Positions 22,701 through 35,055 of a DNA stretch of 36,695 nt are shown piece after piece (positions within the stretch are counted from its first letter, which is position 1; the number at the start of each line of letters is the position of its first letter). Below the pieces are notes generated by a model. It was not told where the DNA came from and did not search any database. It worked only from the letters and a program-made list of their open reading frames with translations. The DNA is from Parachlorella kessleri. Its lineage: Eukaryota; Chlorophyta; Trebouxiophyceae; Chlorellales; Chlorellaceae. Both the position numbers and the translations under genes were made by a program. The stretch spans positions 1 to 36,695 of the forward strand of contig BBXU01000342.1 in the NCBI GenBank assembly GCA_001598975.1, given 5' to 3'.

Positions 22701-25601
22701 AATGAAGACCTGCATTAACGGGAGCAGAGAGCAGGCAATGCTGTCAGGATCAGAGCCTCATGTGCCGTCCACACCAGGCGTGGTGCGATGCCACTGTGGC
22801 AAAGCTACGTCTCCTTCACACCGGCTCCTGTCGCTACCTGAAGCACCTCCCCACCATTTATGCAGCATGAAATATATAATCCTCGCGAGCCTTTCCTGCC
22901 CCATGCTGCTAACCCCTCAACCACAACCTTTCGGCCTGCAGGGTGCAGCAGCTCCACCACCTCTCCAAGCAATAAGTGCGCCCATCCGGGCTTGCAGCAC
23001 AGACCTGTCCATGGCTGAGTCATCCAGCGACCTTCTCCGGCCAGGTAAGGGATCTTCGAAAGAATTCCGTCGCCCAGAGCTGACTTCCTCTGCTTCTATT
23101 AAGTCATTGGCATCATAGTACACAGTTGCGGTAGACCTTACAGAAATAGCCTGATTTGAGGATCTCCTTGAGCCTGCCGCTTCTGAGTGTCCCTCGGTCA
23201 CAACTGAGGGATGTGCCATCCCTCCTACTGGTGCCACCATTGCTGTTCCTGGCACCTCTGCTGCCGATACGGCGGCCGCGACTATCGCTGTTGCCGGCTC
23301 TGTGGTTGCGCCCTCTGCTGCAGGTGCCGCTGCTGGAGCTATCAGCGCCATCGCAAGCTGCTGCTGCTGCTCTGGCTCCTCGCCAGCCAAAATAGCTCGT
23401 AAGCTGGGTGTAGCTATGGTGGAAGGGGAGCGTTGGGGGGACACGCCCTCCGCTTCTATGGGGGACTGCAGCAGTGTGTCAGAGATAAGTTTACAGGCAG
23501 CCGCACAGCAGCCTTTGCAGCAGGCATGTACTACACTACAACGACAACAACTTGTCCCGCACCAGGCATGTGGTGTAGGCAAGCTAGCCTCTCAGGATGG
23601 CTTACTCCACGGAAGTTTTGGTTTACAGACACTACCCATGACTATGTTGTCTGGGTAAGCTATAGCTGAAGATTATATCAAGCTGGTCATGGCCATCCAC
23701 GCTGCAGTTGTAAGTCCGAATTCACGGCACCTGACGCCGCAACTACACACCTCCCTGCAGCCCCACCCACCTGCAGTATCTGGAGCACCTCAGCCCGGAT
23801 CCACTTGATGTTCTGCCCCACCGGTGGCCGACCAGAGAGCAACTCATTGGCATTGCCATTAAGCAGTGCCTCAGCACGGAAGGTTTGCCACCGCCGCACA
23901 ATCTCAGGCAGCTTCCTATACACACAGCACCATAACAGTCTTCTATGTCTGGAAACCCAGCAGATGTGCTGTTTGGCGTTCAGACTCATGACCATCTAAC
24001 TGGCTCGCAGCAACTCCTGAGGCCTGGCCCTCACCGCAATGACTCTGATATTGAACGCATTAACTTCCCTCGCATGCATGGCAGGCTTGCTGCTCATGCA
24101 GAATTGGTATACCGTGTTTTGCTGTTTTGCAAGCAACCCCTGGCGACAAAAAGGATTTGTAATGACCTCCGTGTACTCTCTACATACATGCCTGCAAGTA
24201 GGTCTTGGTTAGCATGCCCTCCCAAGCATCCCAAACTTCTCATGCGTGTATGAGCTTGGAATCATACAGCCCTAGGCTCACTTGTAGGTGTTGGTCAGGG
24301 AATCCTTCACGATGCTTTCTACAATCCGCCCAACTCCAAACATGTTCACCCGGATGTATCCCTGGAGCACCTGCACGCAGACATACAAATGTAGGAAAGT
24401 ATTGAAAAATGGCCACTCGGCACAGTGCCGCAACTTGCGCTGGTTGGCAACTTGCACCTAAGCTTGTGGCTGACCTTGTTCAATGCAGGCAGCGCCCCCA
24501 GCCGGTAACTGCTCCCCAAGTGCCTACCTGGCGGCAGGTATTCTCATCCACCTCCTCAATCACTAGCTCCAGTCGGACATCCAGCTTATCGCCAAGGAAG
24601 GGGCTCTCGGTTTTTACATTGATCCGAAAGGGCGGTCGCTCAATGAGGGCCGGGTTGTACTCAATAATCTGCAACCACTCCAGGTTATGTGCCTAAATAG
24701 CACAACACTAAATTTTGCATGTACCACTGATAATACACATGTACCTAAGAGATGTGCAGTTGTACACAACAATCTGCAAACACTCCAGGCTATGTGCCTT
24801 AATAGCACACCACTAAATTATACACGTACCGCTAATAATATACATGTACCCAAGAGTTGTGCAGATCGCACGTGTCTGCTAAGGAACTCCTTACTATTCT
24901 CACGACAATACAACCCATGTTATCACTGCTCTGCTGCTATCGGCCACTCACATCGTGAAACTCAATAGCCTTGGCATTGGCCTGCCCCTGCACCCCTTTG
25001 GGCACCCAATTGGCAAAGTCTGGCCGCGTCACCAGCCGCACAAACGTGGAATCGCCCTGCCGCCACGTTTCTGTCATTTCCACAGTTCCCAACTTAAGCA
25101 CCTGTATTTGAGTGGAAGGTTCGCCACTGAGAGTGGTACGTAAGGCCGCTGAAAGGCTGCCACTTGTGATACCGAAAAGAAGGGCACTGCCCAAGCCAAG
25201 CACAGTGCCAGCAGGTCAGTAACAACATCAGACCCCGGTTGCCAGTTTCCTACCTTGGCGAGCAGCGACCTGAAGGCAGCACTGTCGCGCTCAAGGAAGT
25301 ATGTGCGCGCACTCTGCAGGCAAGGGCTTCCCTACGACACTGAGCAAGCTCTCTCATGCAAAAGGGAAGGGCAAGTCCAAGGTGCTGAATAGGCTGCCAT
25401 GCGACAAGAGGATGAGCCAATCCGCTTGGCTGGCTGTCACGCTAACGGTTCTCCTAACACCAGCAACACAGTTTACATCTGCAGGTATTTCAGCCTGTAC
25501 TTGCTGAGGCTGTGAAGAAAGCGGTCCGACCCCTGGATGGTGGGCTGGGTAAAGCTCACCTCTGGCAGCACTGCCTCCACTCGAAAGGGCAGCTTTCCCA
25601 T
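19734..25601 (-). CDS. START-like domain protein with membrane tail (gene D)
   Basis: About 812 residues, family not recognised. Exons: 25560-25601, 25254-25313, 24952-25101, 24528-24668, 24282-24370, 23771-23915, 23005-23465, 22643-22709, 22142-22352, 21268-21393, 20635-21045, 19943-20357, 19734-19854. Phases agree throughout; the last junction is the least certain. Residues 1-209 are globular and conserved-looking (FRVEAVLP, RLVTRPDFANW, SPFLGDKLDVRL, GYIRVNMFG), with the alternating strands and C-terminal helix typical of START/SRPBCC lipid-binding folds; a VASt-like identity is possible. Residues 210-770 are rich in Ala, Ser, Gln and Pro, with a run of eight Gln and RRxS motifs that could be phosphorylated. 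The final exon encodes a hydrophobic stretch (about residues 780-802) and a short tail, suggesting a C-terminal anchor. If the last splice is not used, the frame ends at 19855 without the anchor. The role, perhaps lipid transfer at membrane contacts, is inference. Confidence 0.7.
24669..24864. repeat. 105-base imperfect tandem duplication in gene D intron 3
   Basis: Unit 1 (24669-24773) and unit 2 (from 24774) share CTGCAA.CACTCCAGG.TATGTGCCT and much of the following AT-rich sequence. The copied block contains the splice acceptor of exon 4, so a second TTTGCAG|ATT lies about 105 bases inside the intron. Confidence 0.85.
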
Positions 25602-26443
25602 TCTGGCCTGCCTTGCAACGGAGTGCTCCTAACCAAAGCTGCTTAAGGAGCTGCCAATGGCTGCGAAGTGAGAGCGCCGCAACAAGGCTCCGCACGCTTC
25701 AGGCTTGCGAGCCTGTCCACTTGACGTAATGTGCGATCATCAACCGCGTCCCGCAGCTAGCAACGCAGCCAAGAGAAAGCTAGTCCAAAAAAGATGCGAA
25801 CGCGTGACAGCTGTTCCCGAGGTAACTCGAAACGGCAGTGACAACAACAACCAACTCGACGATCAGAACGGAACCGTAAATCGATGCTCGTCCATGATCC
25901 GGGAAACGTGACTGAAGTTTAGCTGAGGATTTGCACAGTTGATTGTACAGCATGGTGTACTGCACATTCAGATCTCCATGCAGGTCACATCAGATTGCTG
26001 ATCACATTACTGCCTTCACTGTGCAGGGTATCGTCATCAACGGGAACGCGGGGTGGTGGCTCCTGTGCACCCAATGCCTTGACCAGGGTAGGCACAGGTT
26101 GAGGCAGCTGCCCTGGCATTGCCTTGTAGCAGTCCTTGTATTTGTGGTGCCAAGTCTGAGGTCAACAGACCGTCCAGTGAAATGCTCTGCAATACTCAAT
26201 ATGTGCTGCCACTATCTACTAGGCTTGCAGTCGGAACACGCAGACGAGGCCCAGGTGACAGGTCATTTGATCAATCATGAAGCCCGACTCGCACTCTGTC
26301 CTCAGCATACTAACTGATCCTGCGACTGTCGCAGAGAAAGGTCCAGCCTAGCGCGGCCAAGCCCTGCTAAACAGGGAGCTTCCTTCAGGTCCATATGGCC
26401 AAAGAAGCTCCTCAAGCCGTCAGCGTTGCTACTATCCCGAGTG
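25602..26443. other. Intergenic between D and PEX5
   Basis: Holds the gene D promoter (next to 25601) and the PEX5 3' UTR (below 26444). Open frames on both strands are short and lack domain content. I found no minus-strand TGTAA here, so the PEX5 poly(A) site is not assigned. Confidence 0.55.
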
Positions 26444-29400
26444 TCAGAGAGACAGCTCACGGGTGAGTGCGGACAGGTCCTGCTTCTCAGCCACCTCCAT
26501 GAGGTCCATGCGCCCAGCGCAGGCAAGGCTTGTCCTGCAGGCAGTCATATGATACCTCATGTCAGACATTGTTGTTGGGTGCAACCCTCCGTCAAATCTA
26601 GTTGGTAGTTGTGCGCTTGGGCTTTGCCAAATCGCAAGCTGCAAGGAGCTTGAGGGCCAGCTTGCTTTTAGCATTGGCTGGGATCCTCCCGGCACCTGGG
26701 AAGGGTATCGTGAATGCAGCAGCGATCCTCACCCCTTCTCCCCCCCTCACCACAAAAAAAAAGAGGCAGATACTAAACACCCAACCTAGGCAACCGCCAT
26801 AGGCCGCCCACCCCAAGACATCGCCCATGGAAGGTAAGTATGGCGTGTAGCACTCCCTGCAACACCCATAACCAAAGCACGGCGCAAAATTATGTACCTA
26901 AGGTATCCCCACACGCTGCCGGCCTTTGGGTTGAGAGCCAGCGCCCGCACATAGTACTTGGCGCTCTGCTCGTAATCAGCAAGGTTGGCGAGGCTGATGC
27001 CCATGTTGGTCCAGGCCCTGCAGTACAGCACAAGCATTAGAGACCTTCGCCTTGGCGCCCCACTATCCAAGAATAACACCTCCCGCTATTCTCAGCTGCG
27101 AAATTAGAGAATTGCAAGTCTGGCAACCGCAACACAACACCACATCCAGCGCAACATGCATGTGCAATGTGCGTCAGAAAATTCCCCGTCCCTCACCGCA
27201 TGTAGTTGGGTTTGAGGTCAAGGGCCTTCTGGTAGGCGTCAATCGCCTCGGAAGAACGAGAAGAGTTGGCTAGCGTAGCACCCAGCTTGTTCCACAGGGA
27301 GTAGTCGCTGGGCGACACTGTCAGGGCTGCACGGAAAGCCTGTAGCATGCCACACGGGAAGCCAGGCTTAGGGAAGGGCGGCATCTAGCTTACTCGCCTA
27401 CAAGGGTTCGGGAATCTGTGTAAGGTGGGCTGGAGGAAGCGCCCACCCACTGTTTGCATGTACCCCATAGCATGTCTGAGTGCTTCTATAAGGACAAGTT
27501 CATAAAGCACTAAGCACACTCCAGCCCAACACGCAGCACCACAGCACAGGCACAGGGTACATTCGGAGCGCAGCACAGACAATGCATGCAGAGCACCAGC
27601 TGGCCCCCCGCTCTCGGAGGCGCAAACACGTATTGCCTGGTAATCTATTCGAATGTGGCGGGACTCCGTGCGTACAATATTGGTCCCACATCCACCTCTC
27701 CCACAGGCATGCACGCCCGCCAGCACTCTTAATATCGGATTACCAACATTTTCAATGGCTTTGACAGCAGCCCACCTCGACGGCCTGGTCAAAGTCACGG
27801 GTGAGGTTGTAGACCACGCCCAGGGCGGTGTGCACATCGGCATCCTGGGGGTGCGCCAGGGCTGCCGACTCAAACATGCGCGCCTGCAAGCCAGGCAGTG
27901 CGGCGGTCAGGATACTGTAAAGAATGGCTGACCAGGGGGGCAGACTGAGGCGTAAAGCGCATGCATGGTCTGCCACCGCAATCGGCGAGCCAAAAACTGA
28001 GGTGCTGGGGGTATCGCAGCACAGTAGACAAGGGGTGCATTACACAAGGGAGGCCCTCATTGGCTTCCGCTGCAGGCTTGCAGCCCAGGCACCGAATGCA
28101 GGCAGGAAGTCATACTAGCCTTGTTCAGTTGCAGTCCAACGCACCAATAACAGTGTTGCAAGCCTTAACATGGGGTGCCATCGCACAGGCACGGAAGCAA
28201 GCATTCAATGCCTGACATCCCACCGTGTTACTCAGCAGCTGGCTTGCATCGGGCGGCGGCGGGTGCTGCTGCGCTGCCGGCCCGTACTTGGGATGCCGCT
28301 GCAGCCACTCCCGCAGGAACTGGGCCGCCTCCGACTGCTCAAGCTCGTTGGTGTGGCTGACTCCCAGGGAGAGCAACACGTCTAGGTTGGTGGGGTCGGC
28401 AGCATGGGCCCTGCAAACAGGAAAGGGAGGAGCCGATCCGTCAGATGGGGTTAGGTGCCTTGGCTGCTGATGCTTGTCTGGTATGGCTCACGTAAACTAG
28501 GGGAGGACGGCATGTCTAAGGTAACAGGGTCATCGGCAAGGGCCCTGCAGCAGATCAATCCAAAAGCGCGCAACACAACATGCTCGACCCTCCATCCCAG
28601 AGTCCCAAGCCGCTGACTGCTCCGACACCAATGGCGGCGGCGCACAAGCCGCCCAACGCAGCCCAGTCATGATAGTTGTACAACGGCGCACCAACGCAAC
28701 CTAGCTGCTGTTCACTAACAGTCTCACCTTGCCCTGTGCCCCGACTCACCCCATCCTCGATTGCAATTCCCCCGGCCATGCATAGCTGCTCACGACTCTA
28801 CAAACAGCTGGTCATCATTATCCATGCTTGTACCATACCCAAAAGCCTTCTAGAGCACAAACACCATGAGCACAAGCAAGGGTCCCCTGCTCATGCCGGC
28901 AATGGCCTGGCTGATCACTCCCTTCCTCACTTGCTCCTCCCCAGCCTGCTCCCTGTCCCTAAGCACCATCACAGCCACTCTGGGTTATGGTTGTGTAGCG
29001 TTTTAGGTCAGGGATTAGGCACCAGAGTTGAGGGTTTCAAGCACCTGTTCATGGCTGCGATGGCCTGCTGGTCATCGTCATTCTCGGCTTGCACCGTGCC
29101 AAGCAGCCTCCAGGCCTCCGAGTTGCTGGGGTTGCGCTGGCACTCCGCTTCCAAAGCCAGCACTGCTTCTGATAGCACGCCCTGCAGCAACGGGATCCAA
29201 GTAGATGCATGTGTCAGCTCTGTAATTGTAGGTGCGCTGGCATCGGCGGAGCATAGAGGGGTGGCAAAGCGGACCAGTGCGCTAGCCATGAAGATTGGGT
29301 GAACCAGCCCAGCGGCTCAAGGTCAGGCGCAACTCCCTCTCCAGTGGTCCCATTTATGGGGTATTACGGCAGCATGGTCAGGAGGTGACACATTGTTGTC

Positions 29401-32400
29401 AGCCTACGCTAGGCTAGTCACATCTCCTAGCGACGCGCCCGCAGGGGTAGTAATGGGTTACCCCAACCCTGACACGAGGCCATGACCCCGGCGCAACTGC
29501 ACAGCCGCGCACTCAACTGCACCATAACCGCCATCCCTGAGCCAGCGGCCGGAAACTGGAATGCCCTCGTATACGTGCAAGCTCCTTAACATTTCCCCCG
29601 CCCGGGCGTGCCCTCAAGTCCGCCGGCGCCCCAAGAGGACAGGCTAGGGTAGCCACCCTTTCCCCTCTCTGAGATGTCCTTCCCCTTGACCCAGCTGCCA
29701 ATTTTGACATGGGCAACGCTGTTTCCAGCTACCACGTACTCTCACTCCCCTCCCACCCCAAACACGCAACACCGGGGGCCCGGCTTACCCTCTTGAAGAG
29801 GTCCTTGCCCTTGGCAAAGCTGTCGGTGTCAGTGAGGAAGGGGTTGTTTTCCGCCATTACATACTCGCCAGCGTTCCGAGGGCCTGCATATGGGGATTTG
29901 AGGGATGGATTTTGATGGGAAAAGCACACGACAGGAAGGGGTCAGACAGCAGTTTAACGGGTGCCAGCTGCGTCAGTAAGCAGCCAGAATTAACAAGCAG
30001 GGCACAAGCTGCAAGGACGAAGGCCGTTAACAACCATGTACGCTCTGAAAGGAATTCGAGATTGTGAGACAAAGCCTGGTGAGTGACCTGGTCAAAAAAG
30101 GCTGCCTTTCACATCTAGCTGCGCGCACCTGGCTCCACGTAGACGCCACCAGTGCGTCGTGCCCACAGAGCCGAGATAACCATGCTCAGCAGCTTTCCAA
30201 CCCACCTGCTGTGCCATTCAGCCGCTCCAGCTCTTGCAGGTACTCGCTCTCCCACTGCTCCACATCAATGCTGCGGGTGCCGTTAGCTTCTGCCCCAAAC
30301 TCCTCTACCCAGCCGCCCCCGGCCACCCCATCCGCAAACTGGTCCGCCCAGTCCGCGCCGCCCTCTGCGACATAGTTAAAGGGACCGCGTCAGGCTCCCC
30401 CTCAAACCTCCACACCTACTGCCCACGGGCCGCTCCTTCCGCAAACAGGGTTTCACAACACCACCTTTCACCACTGCTCCGCCTGCAGGGAAACAAGTTT
30501 TGGTCTTAACAAAGTGCAAATCCTAGGTGCTTGCCTACCTGTGCCGCCAAACTCGTCAATCCACCGCTGCGCAGCCGGGTGCTGCTCGGCCTGGAAGGAA
30601 GCAAACTCCTCTCCCAGCACCGATGGGCCCTGCTGCTGCTGGAACTCGTTTGCCCACTCGGCGGCCTGCCGAGGGACCTCCTTCGCCTGCACACAGCCAA
30701 GGAGCCATTTCAAGCCGCGTACTGCCTTGAACTGCTTTCAACACAGCGCTCTGGACGCAGTTCAACATTGCAGGGGGCTGGCTGGGCCTGCACATGCCTA
30801 ACTTGCAGTGTATAACTTCAGCATATGGCGGTACACATGTCAGTGCACCAGCTGCTGCTGCATTAAAGAAGGGGTGTGCCCCCTGGTCAAACTACCATGC
30901 CACCTTCCTTGTCTGCCCATGCCGAGTAACGTGCCTGTCAGCACGCACAACATGTCCTGCTAAACAAGCATCCATAGTTCACTAAACCTGGCTTCCCTAC
31001 GCCCAGCTGGACCTCTTAATGGCATAGAGCCAGCCCACACTGCCCCAGACTGTATGTCATTCGCAAACTCTGCAACAGGGGTTCCACCTAGATGCCCTCC
31101 CTTGTTGACATCCCCCGTCGCACGCTTTGCTCAGGTAGCAAATGCCCTCCCTGCTCTGGACCCTGCCTCATGATGCTCATACCTTACCCAACCTTCCATA
31201 AGGGAAACATACACTTGGCCCTTCCAGCCATGTATACAAAAAGAGCAGGCTTGGTGCAGGGTCTGACCGCACCCTGCTCTGGACCCTGTTTCCATGATGC
31301 TCATACCTTACCCGACCTTCTCCTAGGGAAGAATACACTTGGCCCTTTGAGCCACTTACACAAAAAGCAGGCTTGGTCCAGGGTCTGAGCGCACCTGGTT
31401 GCCCTCCAGTATGACCTCCCCCTGGCTCATCTTGCTGAGGAACTGCAGGAACTTGGAGTTCTGGAACTTGGGGTCCTTGTTGGACGACAGTGTGTCCATC
31501 AGCTTGCGGGTCTGCTCCAGGGCATCGCCGCCTTGCCGCTGGCCCTGGCGAGCTTCAACAGCAGACGCCTGCACCAGAGAGCACGACCTCCTTACAGACC
31601 AGCATGTTGAAGTCTTTGCTTGGACACCGGGCAACGCATCGGCTTCCTGGTTTGCTGTAGCCTGCACATTGCCCTGCCGAACGCTTGGCAGGCATCCCCT
31701 GCAAGGGTCTATGCGAAGGTCAAATGCACCTGGCCGCTAGGTCTGAATTGAGAGCATAGACTTCCCATTTAAGGCCTGCTCTGGGCAACAGGTCCCCTGC
31801 AGCTGCGCTGGGCCGCAATGGCTACAGCTATGGCACTCCCATGAGTTGCCAATGCACAACGGGCAGGTGGCATCAGCAAGTAGAATTCGCAAGCTTCACA
31901 GGCCCCACTCCACTCATAGGGACTCTCAAACAGACAAACACAGGCATGCATATATATATCTGTGAATACATTTTGCCAGGCGCCTACGCCAGCCGACCCA
32001 CCGTTACTGTACAAATAACCTACCGACTGGAACTCATTCACCCAGTTGCCCCCCTGCTCCCCATCAGCAAACTCCTCCGCCCATCCACCCCCTGGCTGCA
32101 GCTGCCGATGCTGCTCTGCAAACTCCGCAGCCCAACCGCTCTGCCCTGCTGCTACTGCTGCTGCTGCTGCTGCGTCCGGGTTCTGAAGCCGCATGGCCTC
32201 AAACTCGTTGAGCCAGGCTGGGTGGGTATTTGCCTGCGGGCAGTCCAGGAAGCTGTGCTGGTGCCAGTGTCTTGCTGGTGCATGCTCTGCTGCGGTGCCT
32301 CCATGCGCATTGATGACAAAGGCCTTAGGGCACTTAAATCACAGGACGCACTGTAACATGAAGGAATGCTCCGTGGGTTTCCATGCTACTCAAGCAGGCT

Positions 32401-34642
32401 GGCTACCGCCTCAAAAACTCCCTGCCACAAAGCGGACATGGCACAAAACTCTACACAGCTCTTCTAGCCACCTACATGCAGGACCAGCCGCCACATCACA
32501 GTCCGCCACGGGCGGCAGCCAACCCCGTGCTGCTGATGAAATGCGCACACTAGTAACCCACGACTCACCATGGCCGCGCCAGCTGCCACGTCAGATGCCA
32601 CCATGGGCGGCGGGCCCGCTGCCTGCGGCCCAGCTGCGCTATAGATCCTATCCCAGGAGGCATCTGCTGCCGTGGCGGGAAGTTCCTGAGGGTTGATATT
32701 CAGTGACTCCAGCAGCCGCGCCACCTGCGCAGACATTGGTGTGATGCAAAAATTAAACCAGTAAGTTCGCGCCGCCTACCAGGCACAGCAGCATGATTTG
32801 CTAGCAGCTTTGACGGAAAGAGGCAACGCTCCTTCCTGGGAACTAGTAGCCAGCAACTTTGCAGCCTAGCATCCCCACCATGCTCAGCGCTGTACTGAGC
32901 AGCCCACCAAAGGACAGTCCAAGGTAAGGGCCACCTACACGTTCCAGCCTGGCGGGCAGTGGTGGGAGTAATGACACCAAGCCACCACGAGCACGGCAAG
33001 ATACTGGCCTGTGCCAAAGCTGGGTCTGTAGCATTCACAGCCAAGCCACAGCCCAGTCGGAGAGGCGCAGACCACACCTAGCTCTCCTCTATTCGCACCC
33101 CTGCCCCACAGACAGACACAGTCCAAACCTACACCACTGGCAACCCTCTCCTAACTCCCCAAAACAGCCCACCTCACCTCCTTAATGCTTTTTCTGCCTG
33201 CAGCCACATCCCCCTGTCGCACCCCCAGTAGGACCAGACCCACCGCACCTGAACATCCGCAAACTGGTCCCCCCTGTCCGCAAACATGTGCCGGGCCATG
33301 ATGGTGCTCCGGTCGCGTATGCGGCACTTGTCCACCGTGCTCAGCCCCAGCTCTGGCAGCCGCATGGGCTGGAAGGGCGCATGGGCCTTGCCGCTATTCA
33401 TAAACGCCTGCAAAGCGCACAATTTGCTGATAAATGCGAGGCTTCAAGAGTTGAATATTCCCACCTCAAGGGGTTTTGGAGTAGCAGGGGGGAGTTTGCC
33501 CTAGAAAACAATTCCGGTGCTCCCGTGCTCCTGCAAGGCTGTGCAAACCTGGCCAAATAGAGCACGCACTGTCAAACACGATTGCACCGCTTACAACTCC
33601 TCAAAAAGGCGCTAAACTCACGGGCAGCAGGCCAGCGCCACTTGATTCACCAGGCCAGACGGGTTACCAAAGACTCATAAAGCGGGGAGTGTGCTTTTCA
33701 CGACCTGCTGGAATCCCCCGGCACCAACGTGCCAAGCGCAGCTGAGGACATCCCCAGCGCAGTAGCCCCCGCCCCACCCAAGCCTCACTACTAGAGCTTC
33801 CAACTCCCCCACAACTGAGGCTGTATCATAGACATCCGCTCTACAGAGCATCAGCTCTACCTGTAGGAAGTGCCCTAGCTCCACCCTGCCTGGCGCCGGT
33901 GCAGCGGCCGCGCCCGTCAGCGGCGGCCCCGCCCTGCCCAGGCCCCCATAAATGCTCTCAAACTCCTGGAACTCTGGCAGGGCCCCGAGCTGGTGCTGCT
34001 GGGGGAGCGGCCCCCCGGCGGCCCCTCGTAGGAATACATCCACGTCTGCCTGCACTGCTGCGCTGCTGCTGGGGCCTGCCAGGCCAGGGATGGCTGGGAG
34101 GGCGCCTGCAGACAAGCAGAATGTGGGCCAGTTGGGGAAGCCGTTTGAGCCATCCGAGCAGCCGAAGGAGAGGAATAACGACCAGGAGAACCTAGAGAAT
34201 TCGAAGGGGTGCAGCAGCCAGGCTCAGAACAAACATGCATCACTCCCACAGTAGTGGGTACCATAACTCACCATGCAGGGCAGCCTCTGCTGCTCCATCC
34301 GCTGTGAAAGGCGCAAAGGGTTGCAGGGCAGGTGAGGGCACGGGCACCTGGACTCCAGGCAACTGCAGCAAGGGAGGCAGACTTGCTTGAAGCCTCTGAC
34401 GGTACCAGCCTGCTTGCATCTGTCTTAAGACTAGGCTCTGTTTTGACACCAAAAGGCCTCCCATGGAGCAACCCAGGCAAGCAGCAGCAAAGCAGCAAAT
34501 TTACCTCGTGTAGCTGCGCCTGGGTCTTAGCCCTTCTCCCAAGCAGCGCGTCTGCAAGGCTGGCTGCTGCATTGGACGGTCCTGCCCCATCACTGGGCGT
34601 GCAGGCGTCACTGCCTGTCACAAAGTCACGAAAGCCAGACAT
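26444..34642 (-). CDS. PEX5: Peroxisomal PTS1 import receptor PEX5
   Basis: Cytosolic shuttling receptor that binds C-terminal PTS1 signals and docks cargo at the peroxisome membrane. 786 residues, 16 exons: 34505-34642, 34272-34362, 33861-34105, 33249-33407, 32569-32724, 32024-32233, 31395-31568, 30539-30686, 30206-30364, 29789-29883, 29045-29181, 28224-28410, 27776-27883, 27197-27339, 26898-27017, 26444-26534. The N-terminus ([14 protein letters not shown]) matches plant PEX5 and carries Cys14, the likely ubiquitin-accepting cysteine. Residues 159-230 ([11 protein letters not shown]...) match the PEX7-binding region of long-form PEX5. Nine W-x3-F/Y motifs bind PEX14/PEX13: W270, W297, W314, W327, W402, W433, W446, W459 and W478. 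From about 500 to 760 lie the TPR repeats ([40 protein letters not shown]). It ends with the typical [14 protein letters not shown] segment. All phases agree. Confidence 0.97.
31151..31395. repeat. About 122-base imperfect tandem duplication in PEX5 intron 7
   Basis: Unit 1 (31151-31273) and unit 2 (31274-31395) both start CTGCTCTGGACCCTG and share TGATGCTCATACCTTACC, ACACTTGGCCCTT and CAGGCTTGGT. Unit 2 runs up to the exon 7 donor, so unit 1 carries a second donor-like GTGCGGTCAGACC within the intron. Confidence 0.9.
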
Positions 34643-35055
34643 TTCCTGCTGTTTATGCGGTAATAGGGCTGAGCTAGTGTCTCAGCAACACCACAGGTTG
34701 ATCACACCCCAGGTCGTGGACATGTGGAATGCAAAAAACTCATCCCCCCTGACCTCTGGTACACTTGACAAGCATATGAAAAGGTATTTTGTTTCGCAAA
34801 AGTGGGGAAACCTGCAGTTCCTGCTGCAACAGTTGTGCAATTGCTGAGGTGGCCTCGCGCCATGTTCACCTGGATGTACGGTAGCTCTCCGAGGCCCACC
34901 AGTAGCCCGCTCGAAAGGAACTTGTTTGCTTCACGTACTCTCTCTATGTGTAGTCAGCACGCGCCCGCTCTGTGGGCAAGGGTGAGGACTGATCAGACAA
35001 CCCCGGGCCTGTTTGCAGCTGCGTGACCTGGGATTGTACCACGGATTCTACCGAC
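34643..35055. promoter_or_regulatory. Divergent promoter region of PEX5 and gene F
   Basis: 413 bases separate the start codons of PEX5 (minus) and gene F (plus). Both promoters and both 5' UTRs must lie here or overlap the genes, so regulation may be shared. No TATA box or known motif can be assigned by eye. The minus strand has no long open frame, and the short plus-strand frames have no support. Confidence 0.6.

Noticed and set aside
25464..25559. Open reading beyond gene D exon 1 (VSFTQPTIQG...)
   Set aside because: It looks protein-like but follows a strong GTGAGC donor. Joining PE to SARTYFLERD in phase 0 gives a smoother domain start, and the read-through soon meets a stop. A retained-intron form is not excluded.
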